Source of the DNA: an uncultured Lachnospiraceae bacterium
GTDB lineage: Bacteria; Bacillota; Clostridia; Lachnospirales; Lachnospiraceae
DNA: 45,237 bases
Direction: 5' to 3'
Assembly (NCBI GenBank): GCA_910579495.1
Contig: CAJTVD010000027.1
Location: 1-45,237, forward strand
This document shows positions 26,329-34,602 of this stretch, one piece after another. The position numbers and the translations under genes are program-made. A model generated the notes under the pieces. That model was not told where the DNA came from. It saw only the letters and a program-made list of their open reading frames with translations, and did no database searches. The stretch's first letter is position 1. The number at the start of each line of letters is the position of its first letter.

Positions 26329-27861
26329 ATGCCAATGCGTGTTACCGGAATGTATTCCGGACTTGATACGGAGAGCATCATTCAGGAGCTGGTATCTGCC
26401 AAGCAGACGAAAGTTGATGATGCCAAAAAGAAACAGACAAAATTAGGCTGGAAACAAGAAGCGTGGAAGGAACTGAATACAAAGCTGAAAAATCTTCAGA
26501 GCAAGTATTTGGCGAATATGCGCTTCGCCGATGCATATACCAAGAAGAAAACGACCGTATCCAACAGCAGTGTAGTCAGTGTACTTGCAGGCTCTGGCGC
26601 AATGGACGGCGTACAGTCTTTAAAGGTGAAACAGCTGGCTAAGAGCGGCTCCATGATTGGAGGCGTTGTGGAAAAACAAGGAGGCGGCAGTGTAAATGCG
26701 CTTTCTAAGCTCAGCGAACTTACAGGTGGAAGCATCACAGCCGGGAAGATACAGCTGAAAACCAAAAACGGCGACAATACAGTGGATATTGATGTGACGG
26801 CTGATACCACCATATCCGATGTCCTTGACCAGATGAAAAAAGCGGGATTAAGCGCAAGTTTTGATGAAAAGAACCAAAGATTCTTTGTAAACTCCACAAG
26901 TTTAGGGGAAGCTGACAATTTTGAGCTGACGGGATTGGATGAAGGCGGGAAAAACGCTTTGAAAGCTTTGGGACTTTCCACAGATCCAAGCCTGGATGCA
27001 AAACATAAGGCCACAGTAACCCAGGGGCAGGATGCAGTCATTGAGCTCAATGGAGTAGAATTTAAAAGCAATAATAACGTTTTCGAAATCAATGGCTTGA
27101 CCATTACGGCCCTCTCCACAACGGCGGCTGATGAAGAGGTGACCTTGACCACATCTAACGATACCGATGGCATTTATGACATGGTCAAGGGCTTCCTGAA
27201 GGAATACAATTCTATTATCAACGAGATAGATAAGCTCTATAATGCAGCTTCTTCCAAGGGATATGAGCCTCTTACCAAAGAGGAAAAGGAGGCCATGTCC
27301 GAAAGCGAAATAGAAGAGTGGGAGAAGAAGATTAAAGATTCCATCCTCCGCAGGGATGAAAACCTCTCCACTGTCAGGACGGCATTGATAAATACCATGG
27401 GTGCAGGCGTGGAAATGAACGGTAAGACTATGCACCTGTTCGACTTCGGTATTGACCATTTAGGGTATTTCAATTCGGAAGATAATGAAAAAAATGCTTT
27501 CCACATTGACGGCGATCCTGATGACACCAATACCATGAATAACGAAGATAAGCTCCGTGCCATGATTACCAGCGACCCTGACACGGTAGTAAATTTCTTT
27601 ACAGGCCTTACCAGGAATCTATACAGCGAGATGTCGGAAATGTCAAAATCAGTAGAAGGATACCGTAGTTTCGGGAGCTTCTATGATGACAAGAAGTTAG
27701 AGTCTGATTACAAAGATTATGAAAGTAAGATTAAAACTTTGGAGAAAAAGTTGACAGAGTACGAGGATAAATGGTATGCTAAGTTTAGTAGAATGGAAAC
27801 TGCAATGGCGAAAATGCAGTCCAATACAAATGCAATTACCAGTTTATTAGGAGGAGCATAA
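26329..27861 (+). CDS. fliD: Flagellar cap protein FliD
   Basis: A 510-aa filament cap. N-terminal FliD domain: RVTGMYSGLDTESIIQELVSAKQTKVD and LGWKQEAWKELNTKLKNLQ. C-terminal coiled coil: DYESKIKTLEKKLTEYEDKWYAKFSRMETAMAKM, the standard cap pentamer contact. The middle has the flagellin-hook IN-like strand region. RBS GGAGGTAA before ATG 26329. Followed one base later by fliS. Confidence 0.94.
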   Translation: MPMRVTGMYSGLDTESIIQELVSAKQTKVDDAKKKQTKLGWKQEAWKELNTKLKNLQSKYLANMRFADAYTKKKTTVSNSSVVSVLAGSGAMDGVQSLKVKQLAKSGSMIGGVVEKQGGGSVNALSKLSELTGGSITAGKIQLKTKNGDNTVDIDVTADTTISDVLDQMKKAGLSASFDEKNQRFFVNSTSLGEADNFELTGLDEGGKNALKALGLSTDPSLDAKHKATVTQGQDAVIELNGVEFKSNNNVFEINGLTITALSTTAADEEVTLTTSNDTDGIYDMVKGFLKEYNSIINEIDKLYNAASSKGYEPLTKEEKEAMSESEIEEWEKKIKDSILRRDENLSTVRTALINTMGAGVEMNGKTMHLFDFGIDHLGYFNSEDNEKNAFHIDGDPDDTNTMNNEDKLRAMITSDPDTVVNFFTGLTRNLYSEMSEMSKSVEGYRSFGSFYDDKKLESDYKDYESKIKTLEKKLTEYEDKWYAKFSRMETAMAKMQSNTNAITSLLGGA

Positions 27862-27862
27862 G

Positions 27863-28246
27863 ATGGCTTTACCCAATGCCTTTGCCCAGTATAACAACAG
27901 CAAAATTATGACAGCATCCCCTGCGGAGTTGGTTTTGATGCTGTATGAAGGAGCAATCAAGTTCTGCAATATAGCAATCGTATCATTGGAACATAAAGAG
28001 ATTGCCAAGGCGCATACTTATATCATTAAGACGGAGAGGATTGTTGACCACCTGCGTGCAACACTGGATATGAAGTATCCGGTTGCGGAGGAATTTGACA
28101 AGGTATATGAATACTTACAGCGCAGGCTTATCCAGGCCAATATGAAAAAGGATCCGGAAATCTTAAAGGAAGTATGCGGCCATATCCGTTCTGTGCGCGA
28201 TACATGGAAGGAAGTAATGCGTATCAACAGGGTCGGAGGTGTGTAG
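27863..28246 (+). CDS. fliS: Flagellin chaperone FliS
   Basis: A 127-aa helical-bundle chaperone with the signature NAFAQYNNSKIMTASPAELVLMLYEGAIKFCN near the N-terminus. It binds the flagellin C-terminus and hands it to the export gate. RBS AGGAGG lies in the last codons of fliD. Confidence 0.95.
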   Translation: MALPNAFAQYNNSKIMTASPAELVLMLYEGAIKFCNIAIVSLEHKEIAKAHTYIIKTERIVDHLRATLDMKYPVAEEFDKVYEYLQRRLIQANMKKDPEILKEVCGHIRSVRDTWKEVMRINRVGGV

Positions 28247-28285
28247 CCGGATGGTTTATCCGGAAGAGAAAGGCATGGTAGGTAT

Positions 28286-28762
28286 ATGATAAACAGTTAC
28301 CTTGTTGTATTGGAGGACAGCCTGAACAAAAAGAAGGCAGTGCTTGACCGCATACAGAATATCAGCCAGTCCCAGACCAGCCTGCTGAAAGAGGATGGGA
28401 TGGACGCTGAACAGTATGACGGCTATGTGGATGAAAAAGACGCCTGTATTCAGGAACTGGAGGCTCTGGATGAAGGATTTGATGCTTTGTATGAAAAAGT
28501 CAGGCAGGAGCTATTGCAGAACAAAGAGCAATATGCAGGCCAAATCAGGAAAATTCAGGGACTAATCAGTGAAATTACTGAGAAAAGTGTCTCTATTCAG
28601 GCACAGGAGAACCGGAACAGGGATTTGCTGACTGCCTATTTTGCACAGGAGCGGCAGGCATTGGGGCAGATGCGTAAATCTTCTAAAGTTGCCTATGGGT
28701 ATTACCAGAACCTCAATAAGGCGAGAAGAGAAGATGCAAGCATAATGGATTTCAAAAAATAA
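28286..28762 (+). CDS. FliT/FlgN-like flagellar chaperone
   Basis: A 158-aa all-helical, Gln/Glu/Lys-rich protein with long coiled-coil heptads (LEDSLNKKKAVLDRIQNISQSQ; LQNKEQYAGQIRKIQGL). Its place after fliS and its length fit a FliT-type chaperone for FliD, or a second FlgN-like chaperone. Similarity is by shape rather than motif. A weak AGG site precedes ATG 28286; a terminator follows. Confidence 0.65.
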   Translation: MINSYLVVLEDSLNKKKAVLDRIQNISQSQTSLLKEDGMDAEQYDGYVDEKDACIQELEALDEGFDALYEKVRQELLQNKEQYAGQIRKIQGLISEITEKSVSIQAQENRNRDLLTAYFAQERQALGQMRKSSKVAYGYYQNLNKARREDASIMDFKK

Positions 28763-28766
28763 AATG

Positions 28767-28804
28767 ATACCTACAGGATAAATATCCTGTAGGTATTTTA
28801 TTTT
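28767..28804 (+). terminator. Intrinsic terminator after the flaG-fliT unit
   Basis: A perfect 14-bp inverted repeat, ATACCTACAGGATA (28767-28780) and TATCCTGTAGGTAT (28783-28796), followed by TTTATTTT. The intervening AA means the innermost pairs open to form the loop. Confidence 0.88.
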
Positions 28805-28920
28805 GTAAGATAATAACTAACGACAACGAAAAAATGTTATCTTTTTGCCGTTTACTATGCCCAGGGGTGCGTAAGGAAATTAGCAGATCTCCTGCACAGT
28901 TACCCAAAGGCAGCTTGGTT

Positions 28921-30117
28921 TTAAACCGTAGGTTTTTGTTGGAACAAGATATTCATTATCTGGCACACCCGGTGGATATAGGTATGGTTAGCCTGCACCT
29001 TTTCCAGCCCATTGCGGGCAATTTCTTCCCGGATATCTTCATGGGACAGATAAAAAGCAATTTTTTCCTTCAAATCATCCATGTTTTCATAACAATCTAA
29101 ATCTTTGCCAATAGTAAAGTACTCCGGAATCTCACTTTGATAGTTGGACAAAAGAAACCCGCCACACCCTAACACATCCCAGATCCGTTGGGAAAGGCCG
29201 CTTTGGATAGAGTGCATGGTGATATTTAAATTAATTTTGCTATAATGAAAAACTTTTGGCATTTCATGGTGGGTAGAGACACCGCCCCGGCAACGGATAC
29301 CTGGTATATGGCCCAAATCAGAGATATCACTGCGGGTATACAAATCAACAGGGAACTGCCTGCCAATTACCTGCAAAGTGCGGATGCGTTCCTTATAGGA
29401 AAGCTCCATTCCCAGGTAATAATGGGCAGCGACATAGGTGTCTGTTTTTGTAAAGCTTCCATCCAAGTGATAAAAAGAAGGATCGTTATGGCGGATAGCA
29501 GCAACGAGAGATTCCGGAAGCGCCTCTTCAAGAAAGGAATATCCAGGAACCTTTGACTGGGCATTGATGATGCTGTCTGCAATCCCTCTGTGGTATCCAT
29601 CCAAAGGCAGATGGGAGAGAGGGGATTTCTCCTTATATAAAGAGCCAACGAAAGCAATGTCGTGGCGATAGCGCGTCTTATCTTCAGTGAAGATATCCTT
29701 CAGTGCCTTACCCCATCTGTCAGTGTTTGCTGCAAGGGGGAGATAAAAAATACAGTCCGGATTTTCCGGATGGAACCGCTGATACTGTATGTAATCAAAC
29801 AAAAAAATCCGGTTACACCGATTGCGGATGGAAACAGAGAACAATTCCAGCACAGGACAGTCCACGCTTAAAGAAACATAGGGGACATGGAGCTTTTCAC
29901 AGATTTCAGATATATAAGGAAAAAAATTGACACTGAATGCAAAAGCCGCCTGGCTGGTTAACAAAAGCCCGCCAAAAGAACGGATACGCTCCTCGGGGGA
30001 AATATTTTTGGAACTGACTTCGGAACAGTCTTCAATTACAGTGATTCCGCAGGCACGGAAAGCATCTATCAGATCCGGCTCACAGATGCTGCCGTAGCGG
30101 TGTATAATCATATTCAT
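28921..30117 (-). CDS. CgeB-like/GT-B glycosyltransferase, probable flagellar glycosylation
   Basis: A 398-aa protein of the CgeB/DUF3880-type glycosyltransferase group. The N-terminal half has PYISEICEKLHVPYVSLSVDCP, the pattern of the DUF3880 Rossmann domain, and FYLPLAANTDRW before the linker. The C-terminal GT-B domain has DIAFVGSLYKEKS, NITMHSIQSGLSQRIWDVLGCGGFLLSNYQSEIPEYF and the closing EKVQANHTYIHR. It converges on the flaG operon and lies upstream of flagellin. Related genes near fliC in Clostridia glycosylate flagellin; here that is inference. A broken homologue lies at 37413. Confidence 0.75.
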   Translation of the reverse strand: MNMIIHRYGSICEPDLIDAFRACGITVIEDCSEVSSKNISPEERIRSFGGLLLTSQAAFAFSVNFFPYISEICEKLHVPYVSLSVDCPVLELFSVSIRNRCNRIFLFDYIQYQRFHPENPDCIFYLPLAANTDRWGKALKDIFTEDKTRYRHDIAFVGSLYKEKSPLSHLPLDGYHRGIADSIINAQSKVPGYSFLEEALPESLVAAIRHNDPSFYHLDGSFTKTDTYVAAHYYLGMELSYKERIRTLQVIGRQFPVDLYTRSDISDLGHIPGIRCRGGVSTHHEMPKVFHYSKINLNITMHSIQSGLSQRIWDVLGCGGFLLSNYQSEIPEYFTIGKDLDCYENMDDLKEKIAFYLSHEDIREEIARNGLEKVQANHTYIHRVCQIMNILFQQKPTV

Positions 30118-30182
30118 CGGAGAAAACCTCGCATAATGTTTGGGTGCTTATTCTATGTAGGAAACTGTATATAAATAACCTG

Positions 30183-30215
30183 TTTATTGTTGATGGGAAG
30201 CATATCAATAAACGG
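30183..30215 (-). terminator. Possible terminator after the Rpn gene
   Basis: An imperfect inverted repeat (GTTTATTGTTGAT against ATATCAATAAAC) lies between the Rpn stop and the next minus-strand gene. No clean T-run follows, so it could be a processing or regulatory hairpin. Confidence 0.35.
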
Positions 30216-30222
30216 TAAACAA

Positions 30223-31503
30223 TTATGCAAGTGCATCCCGGTATTTTTCTTCGGCTTGTGTTTCCGATAAAGAAAATTCCTGTTGAAGAGATTTTTGGAT
30301 TTCAGCCTGTGAATGTTTGCCAAGAAGCATCTTTACAATATGCCTTGTGATTTTCAAGTCAGTTCCGGCAGCATTTATTTCTGCCCAGGCTGCGTCCATT
30401 TCGGCTTTTTTTGCATCTATTTCAGCTTTTTCTGCATCCACTTCGGCTTTTTTTGCATCTATTTCCGCCTTTTCTGCGTCTACTTCGGCTTTTTTTGCAT
30501 CTATTTCAGCTTTTTCTGCATCCACTTCGGCTTTTTTTGCATCTATTTCCGCCTTTTTTGCGTCCATTTCCGCATCAATTTCAGCTTTATGTGCAGCTAT
30601 ATCGGCATTTACTTTAGCCTTAAATTCTTCAAATTCTTTTTTCGCGGCTTGAAAGTCATATGTTACTCCTTCAAAAAACCTTGCCATTTTTCGCTCCTTA
30701 ATTTTTGATGCCGCATTTTCCACTTTATCTTCTTCCAGGTTCATGCTGTATAATAAAGCTCGCATGAGGTCTGCCATGATGCCCAGGAGGTATTCCGGGG
30801 TGTTTTTTAGAATTCTGTCCAGTTGGTGGTCCGGCAGGCGGGTAAAGGCTTCCATATCTGCCGGGCTTTTGATTTTATTAATCATCATGGCAAGGGAAAT
30901 CTCGTCCCCCTTATTTAAAAGCTCCTCATTGCTGTAGTCATGAAGCCGGATTACCTGGTATTTAAAATGCGGCAGGTAATCGTTTAACAGTTCCTTGCAG
31001 AGTATCCGGTCTGCCAGGTCGCAGGGGGCAGTCCACCGTTCAGCCCCTTCGTAATATACAATCGGAAAAACGGGAGGGTAGCGGAAGCCTTTCCTTGCGC
31101 TTATATGGGGATACGATTTTTCCATGGCTTTCTCATAGTCTTCCCATATATGGATCATGTACCGGAGTATCTGCATACTGACATTATACTCCACTTTTGT
31201 TTTGTGTTCAATAAGCGAGACAATATAAAGTGATAATTCCAGTGGATTTTCGTCTTCTTTCAAAGAAAAGTATTTTCCGATATTTACTTTTTTAACAATG
31301 TCACTGGCTCTTTCTGTGCTGAATAGCGAGACATAGCGCTCAGACACATCTTCAATATCTTCTGGCTGGATGTTCCGCAGGATATCCATATCCGCATAAT
31401 CCCGGAGGAACTGTGAGCACAAAATATTGTCCCCAAAGATTAGTTTGCTGCTGCTGTCCCTGAGGAAAGGGTTTAGGATTATTTTCTGGTTTTCATTTGC
31501 CAT
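30223..31503 (-). CDS. Rpn family recombination-promoting nuclease (PD-(D/E)XK type)
   Basis: A 426-aa protein of the Rpn/transposase_31-like group. Residues 1-230 carry the family pattern: NPFLRD near the N-terminus, YIVSLIEHKTKVEYNVSMQILRYMIHIW (the nuclease Glu-x-Lys strand and helix) and FRYPPVFPIVYYEGAERW. A helical middle follows. Residues about 313-368 are four tandem 14-residue Ala/Glu/Lys/Asp repeats of the pattern AEIDAKKAEVDAEK, forming a long charged coiled coil. ATG 31503 is seven bases after GGAGC; an upstream in-frame extension to 31599 has no site. Rpn proteins promote RecA-independent recombination in E. coli and are often linked to mobile DNA. Confidence 0.85.
   Translation of the reverse strand: MANENQKIILNPFLRDSSSKLIFGDNILCSQFLRDYADMDILRNIQPEDIEDVSERYVSLFSTERASDIVKKVNIGKYFSLKEDENPLELSLYIVSLIEHKTKVEYNVSMQILRYMIHIWEDYEKAMEKSYPHISARKGFRYPPVFPIVYYEGAERWTAPCDLADRILCKELLNDYLPHFKYQVIRLHDYSNEELLNKGDEISLAMMINKIKSPADMEAFTRLPDHQLDRILKNTPEYLLGIMADLMRALLYSMNLEEDKVENAASKIKERKMARFFEGVTYDFQAAKKEFEEFKAKVNADIAAHKAEIDAEMDAKKAEIDAKKAEVDAEKAEIDAKKAEVDAEKAEIDAKKAEVDAEKAEIDAKKAEMDAAWAEINAAGTDLKITRHIVKMLLGKHSQAEIQKSLQQEFSLSETQAEEKYRDALA
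30400..30567 (-). repeat. Alternating 42-nt tandem repeat inside the Rpn gene
   Basis: Four 42-nt units at 30400-30441, 30442-30483, 30484-30525 and 30526-30567. Units 1 and 3 are identical; units 2 and 4 share a different variant (CCGCC in place of CAGCT), giving an 84-nt higher-order period. Degenerate half units flank both sides. The repeat is a multiple of three, so unit loss or gain keeps the frame. Confidence 0.9.
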
Positions 31504-31510
31504 GCTGGCT

Positions 31511-31550
31511 CCTTTTCTGTGTGGCATACCCACACATGGTACAGAAAAGG
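31511..31550 (-). promoter_or_regulatory. Leader hairpin covering the Rpn ribosome binding site
   Basis: CCTTTTCTGT (31511-31520) pairs perfectly with ACAGAAAAGG (31541-31550), with an inner GTGTGG/CCCACAC stem. On the minus strand the arm AGAAAAGG is part of the AAAAGGAG Shine-Dalgarno sequence of the Rpn gene, so the hairpin would hide it. Confidence 0.65.
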
Positions 31551-31759
31551 AAAAATATCTGGGATTGGTAGATTCCCTCTCCCTGTTTCCCTTTTCCAAT
31601 CAATTTGATGTTGGTGACGTTGGAGCGATTTGCCCCATGCATTCCCGGCAGCACCGGGGATTAGATAATGTACAAAGATGTACAGAATATAGACGATGTA
31701 TTTACTATAACATTGTAGGAGGGAAAAAGCAAGTTATTATGAAAAGTAGTTATTGAGAG

Positions 31760-31905
31760 AGTAACTATTCAGCCAGGTCTGCGCATTTATTGCGCAGACC
31801 GTGAGAAAGCGTATATTGTGCCAAGAGTGAATCCGGCCCTTCGCCGTAGGCGGACTTTTAATGGCTGGATTCAGTAACTATGAGGCCAAAGGCTGAATAG
31901 TTACT
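31760..31905. mobile_element. MITE-like palindromic element
   Basis: Terminal inverted repeats AGTAACTATTCAGCC (31760-31774) and GGCTGAATAGTTACT (31891-31905) are perfect over 15 bp. Inside are a 10-bp perfect hairpin (31776-31785 with 31791-31800), a GAATCCGGCC/GGCTGGATTC stem (31829-31838 with 31863-31872) around a small CGCC/GGCG hairpin, and a third copy of the end sequence, AGTAACTATGAGGCC (31873-31887). No ORF. The shape is that of a non-autonomous palindromic repeat; the parent element is unknown. Confidence 0.7.
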
Positions 31906-32045
31906 TGAGAGATTATTGGGAAAGTAATCTCAGCCCAGGACTCTGCAATCTGCTGCAAAGCCGCATATGTACCTACGAATCGCTTCCTTATATGCTTGCA
32001 GTAAAGGCAGAATTCTGCTAGGCCAGTAATATGCCGCCTAAAAGC
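31906..32045. repeat. Second, diverged structured segment upstream of flagellin
   Basis: It follows the MITE-like element immediately and starts with a similar TGAGAGA... layout: stem GAGATTA/TAATCTC (31909-31915 with 31925-31931), then CAGCCCAGGACTCTGC resembling CAGCCAGGTCTGCG of the first element, a CATATG...TATATG pair and a GCAGAATTCTGC palindrome. It may be a decayed relative. No ORF seen. Confidence 0.45.
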
Positions 32046-32094
32046 CCATCAAATAATTTAAATTAAAAATATAAAAAATTTTGAAAAAAAGGTA

Positions 32095-32121
32095 TAAAGT
32101 ATTAAAGAAACACTCCGATAT
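32095..32121 (+). promoter_or_regulatory. Sigma-D promoter of flagellin
   Basis: TAAA at 32095-32098, 15-nt spacer, TCCGATAT at 32114-32121. Predicted transcript start is about 32128, leaving a leader of about 150 nt before the fliC start. Confidence 0.9.
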
Positions 32122-32243
32122 ATTATACAAGTAAAATGAAGCTAATTTAAATCTTCATTCAATTACTTAAAAAGTGAATTAGCGGTTTCCTTTTTGGATG
32201 CGTACGAATTCGAAAAGAAAACTGCAGAAAACCAAAACGTTGC

Positions 32244-32271
32244 AGGGAAGCGGCGTTAAATTCAAGGAGGA
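32244..32271 (+). promoter_or_regulatory. Possible CsrA-binding leader of flagellin
   Basis: AGGGAAG at 32244-32250 and CAAGGAGGA at 32263-32271 both hold GGA cores; the second overlaps the Shine-Dalgarno sequence. CsrA of Bacillus represses flagellin translation from two such sites. No strong hairpin presenting both loops was found by eye. Confidence 0.45.
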
Positions 32272-32278
32272 ATATATT

Positions 32279-33214
32279 ATGGTAGTACAACACAATCTTA
32301 CAGCAATGAACTCTAACAGAATGCTTGGCGTTAATACAAAATCCCAGGCTAAGACAACAGAGAAACTGTCATCTGGTTACAAAATCAACCGTGCAGCAGA
32401 CGATGCAGCTGGTCTTTCCATTTCCGAAAAAATGAGAAGGCAGATTAGAGGCCTTACACAGGCTTCCGCTAATGCTCAGGATGGTATTTCCTGCGTACAG
32501 ACAGCAGAAGGTGCTTTGAACGAAGTTCATGATATGTTACAGCGTATGAATGAGCTGGCAGTTAAGGGTGAAACAGGAACTCTTTCAACTGTTGACCGTT
32601 CTTACATCCAGTCTGAAGTTCAGCAGTTAATGAAGGAAGTTGACCGTGTAGCTCAGACTACTACATTTAATGAGCAGAATCTGTTAGATGGTACCTTTAC
32701 AGGTAAGGGACTTCAGGTTGGTGCAGAAGCAGGACAGCATATTGATATTTCTATCGGTTCTATGAAGATGAGTGTGCTGGCACAGAAAGCTGGTCAGGCA
32801 GGAATTAAGTATGCAACCAAGACTGATGCAGCAGCAACAATTACTATGGATGCAACAAAGGCAGCAGCGGTTGTTGCTAAATTTAATGACAATTTCAAAG
32901 GGTCTACATCAGATGCTACAGTAGCAAAGTCAACAGATTTTGCAAGCTTAAATGCGTTTGTTAAGACAGCATTACAGACTGTTTCCAAGCAGAGATCTGA
33001 CCTTGGTGCTATTCAGAACCGTTTGGATCATACCATTGCTAACTTGGATAATGTTGTTGAGAATACCACAAGTGCTGAATCTGCTATCCGTGATACAGAT
33101 ATGGCTACTACAATGGTTAAGTATGCAAACAACAATATCCTTACACAGGCTGGTCAGGCTATGTTGGCACAGTCCAACCAGGCTAATCAGGGTGTATTGT
33201 CTTTACTTGGATAA
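32279..33214 (+). CDS. fliC: Flagellin
   Basis: A 311-aa flagellin. N-terminal D0/D1: VVQHNLTAMNSNRMLG, LSSGYKINRAADDAAGLSISEKMRRQIRGL, and LQRMNELAVKGETGTLS, the TLR5-type helix. C-terminal D1/D0: AIQNRLDHTIANLDNVVENT, ESAIRDTDMATTMVKYANNNILTQAGQAMLAQSNQ, ending VLSLLG. The variable centre is short (about residues 165-230) and rich in Thr, Ser and Ala, offering many O-glycosylation sites. ATG 32279 follows AAGGAGG by eight bases; the longer reading from 32198 starts in the leader. Codon use is more AT-rich than the hook genes, as usual for highly expressed flagellin. Confidence 0.97.
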   Translation: MVVQHNLTAMNSNRMLGVNTKSQAKTTEKLSSGYKINRAADDAAGLSISEKMRRQIRGLTQASANAQDGISCVQTAEGALNEVHDMLQRMNELAVKGETGTLSTVDRSYIQSEVQQLMKEVDRVAQTTTFNEQNLLDGTFTGKGLQVGAEAGQHIDISIGSMKMSVLAQKAGQAGIKYATKTDAAATITMDATKAAAVVAKFNDNFKGSTSDATVAKSTDFASLNAFVKTALQTVSKQRSDLGAIQNRLDHTIANLDNVVENTTSAESAIRDTDMATTMVKYANNNILTQAGQAMLAQSNQANQGVLSLLG

Positions 33215-33250
33215 TAGAGAGTTTAATTGTGAAATAAGACAACTACCAAA

Positions 33251-33280
33251 GGGATTGGCGAAAGCCAATCCCTTTTATTT
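33251..33280 (+). terminator. Intrinsic terminator of flagellin
   Basis: Perfect 9-bp stem GGGATTGGC/GCCAATCCC with GAAA tetraloop, then TTTTATTT. Confidence 0.95.
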
Positions 33281-33472
33281 ACATGCAGGGGCATATAAGG
33301 AAATTTGTTGCTAAAATAACATGTGTCTTGCACGCGGGTAGGGAGAAAAACTTTCCTCTGCTTGATTGTAAATTTGATGAGGGAAAGATATAAGTTCCAA
33401 GCAAATCGGAGTGAAAGGACAGAAGATTTTCTGTAAATTGGAATGCACCATTTTCTGGGAATAAGCAGGATG

Positions 33473-33507
33473 AAACGGCAAACAGAATAAATAGCTGTCT
33501 GCCGTTT
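33473..33507 (-). terminator. Probable terminator of the GT2-TPR pair
   Basis: Inverted repeat AAACGGCAAACAG (33473-33485) and CTGTCTGCCGTTT (33495-33507), one mismatch, 15 nt past the stop of the minus-strand gene. Only a short T-run follows, so efficiency is uncertain. The 192 nt between it and the flagellin terminator hold nothing I recognise. Confidence 0.5.
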
Positions 33508-33522
33508 AGATGGTATACAAAT

Positions 33523-34587
33523 CTATAATATGCCTAGAGCCTCCAATTCTTTTAAAGCAGGGGAATAATCTTGGCAGAGTTTGAAATATTTAATAGCCAT
33601 TTCCGATTCATCGGCCAGCAACAGAATTTTTCCGATTTGATAATAGGATAAAAAACTTGTCACACCATATGTTCGGCAGGAATCAAAGGTAAGTGCTTTT
33701 TGGAATTCGTCCAGAGCTTCTTCGTACAAATTGTTTTCAAGATATATCATTCCCATTGTATAGACAAAATCTGCGGAGGAGCTAAACGAATCATAAACAT
33801 TCCTCAATGATAAAGCCTTCTCCTTTTGGCCAAGCTCAAGAAGAGTACATCCATAGTCAATAATCATTACATTTACATAAACAAGTTGTGGGTCAAGGTC
33901 AAAACTCAGGGCCTTTTCATAAAAGAGACAGGTTTTCAGGGAATCTCCCAGGGAGATGTATGTTTTTCCAATCTGGAAATAAATATAGGGGTTATTAGGT
34001 TCATCAAGCATTTGTTTAAATAGTAGTTGTAAATTCCGTTTTGCTTTTTCAATTTTTTCGTTCTGCCCAAGAAAATATCCGGTGTGGCCAATTGTGGTGT
34101 TAAGAAGTAAAGTTTCAAAAGCATTTTTATGTTTTGGTCTTAATTGTTCATGAATAATTCCTTCATAATGAAAATATTTTTTTGAAAATAAACGCTCAGT
34201 AGTGTCCGTGTATAGCTGGGGAGCATCGGGGGTATTTGTTATGTTTTGTCTTCTTACTGAACCTACATCATGTGGATAATGCTTTTGAAAATATTTTATT
34301 TCTTCTATATCAATGGATTCAATCCATTCATCGCAGTCTATCATTAGAATCCAATTATTGGATGCCATTTGCAGGGAATAATTTCTCGCTGCACTAAAGT
34401 CATCTATCCAGGTAAAGTTGAAAATGCAATCAGTGTATTTAGCTGCAATTTCTTTGGTTTGGTCAGTAGAGCCAGTATCCACTATGATGATTTCAAAGCC
34501 ATAGGGGGCAAGGGAGGATAAACAGCGATCAATGTTTTTTTGTTCATTTTTTGCAATAATGCATACAGAAATAGGTAGTTTAGACAT
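33523..34587 (-). CDS. GT2 glycosyltransferase with TPR tail, probable flagellin glycosylation
   Basis: A 354-aa protein. Residues 1-215 are a GT-A fold family 2 domain: ISVCIIAKNEQKNIDRCLSSL, IIIVDTGSTDQT, WIDDFSAARNYSL and the DxD motif MIDCDEWIE. Residues 220-350 hold TPR-like helix pairs (PYIYFQIGKTYISLGD, ADFVYTMGMIYLENNLYEEALDEFQKAL). This GT2-TPR layout occurs in SunS-type S-glycosyltransferases and in flagellin glycosyltransferases of Clostridia. RBS AAGGAGAG, 15 nt after the stop of its paralogue, so both are one minus-strand operon convergent with flagellin. The sugar is unknown. Confidence 0.85.
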   Translation of the reverse strand: MSKLPISVCIIAKNEQKNIDRCLSSLAPYGFEIIIVDTGSTDQTKEIAAKYTDCIFNFTWIDDFSAARNYSLQMASNNWILMIDCDEWIESIDIEEIKYFQKHYPHDVGSVRRQNITNTPDAPQLYTDTTERLFSKKYFHYEGIIHEQLRPKHKNAFETLLLNTTIGHTGYFLGQNEKIEKAKRNLQLLFKQMLDEPNNPYIYFQIGKTYISLGDSLKTCLFYEKALSFDLDPQLVYVNVMIIDYGCTLLELGQKEKALSLRNVYDSFSSSADFVYTMGMIYLENNLYEEALDEFQKALTFDSCRTYGVTSFLSYYQIGKILLLADESEMAIKYFKLCQDYSPALKELEALGIL

Positions 34588-34602
34588 AATGCTCTCCTTA
34601 AG

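Noticed and set aside
30400..30567. CRISPR-like array
   Set aside because: The 42-nt units are contiguous without spacers and encode a coiled coil in frame.
30313..30708. Plus-strand ORFs of about 110-130 aa opposite the Rpn repeats
   Set aside because: They are shadows of the 42-nt repeat, low-complexity Phe/Cys/Tyr or Ser/Ala strings without ribosome binding sites.
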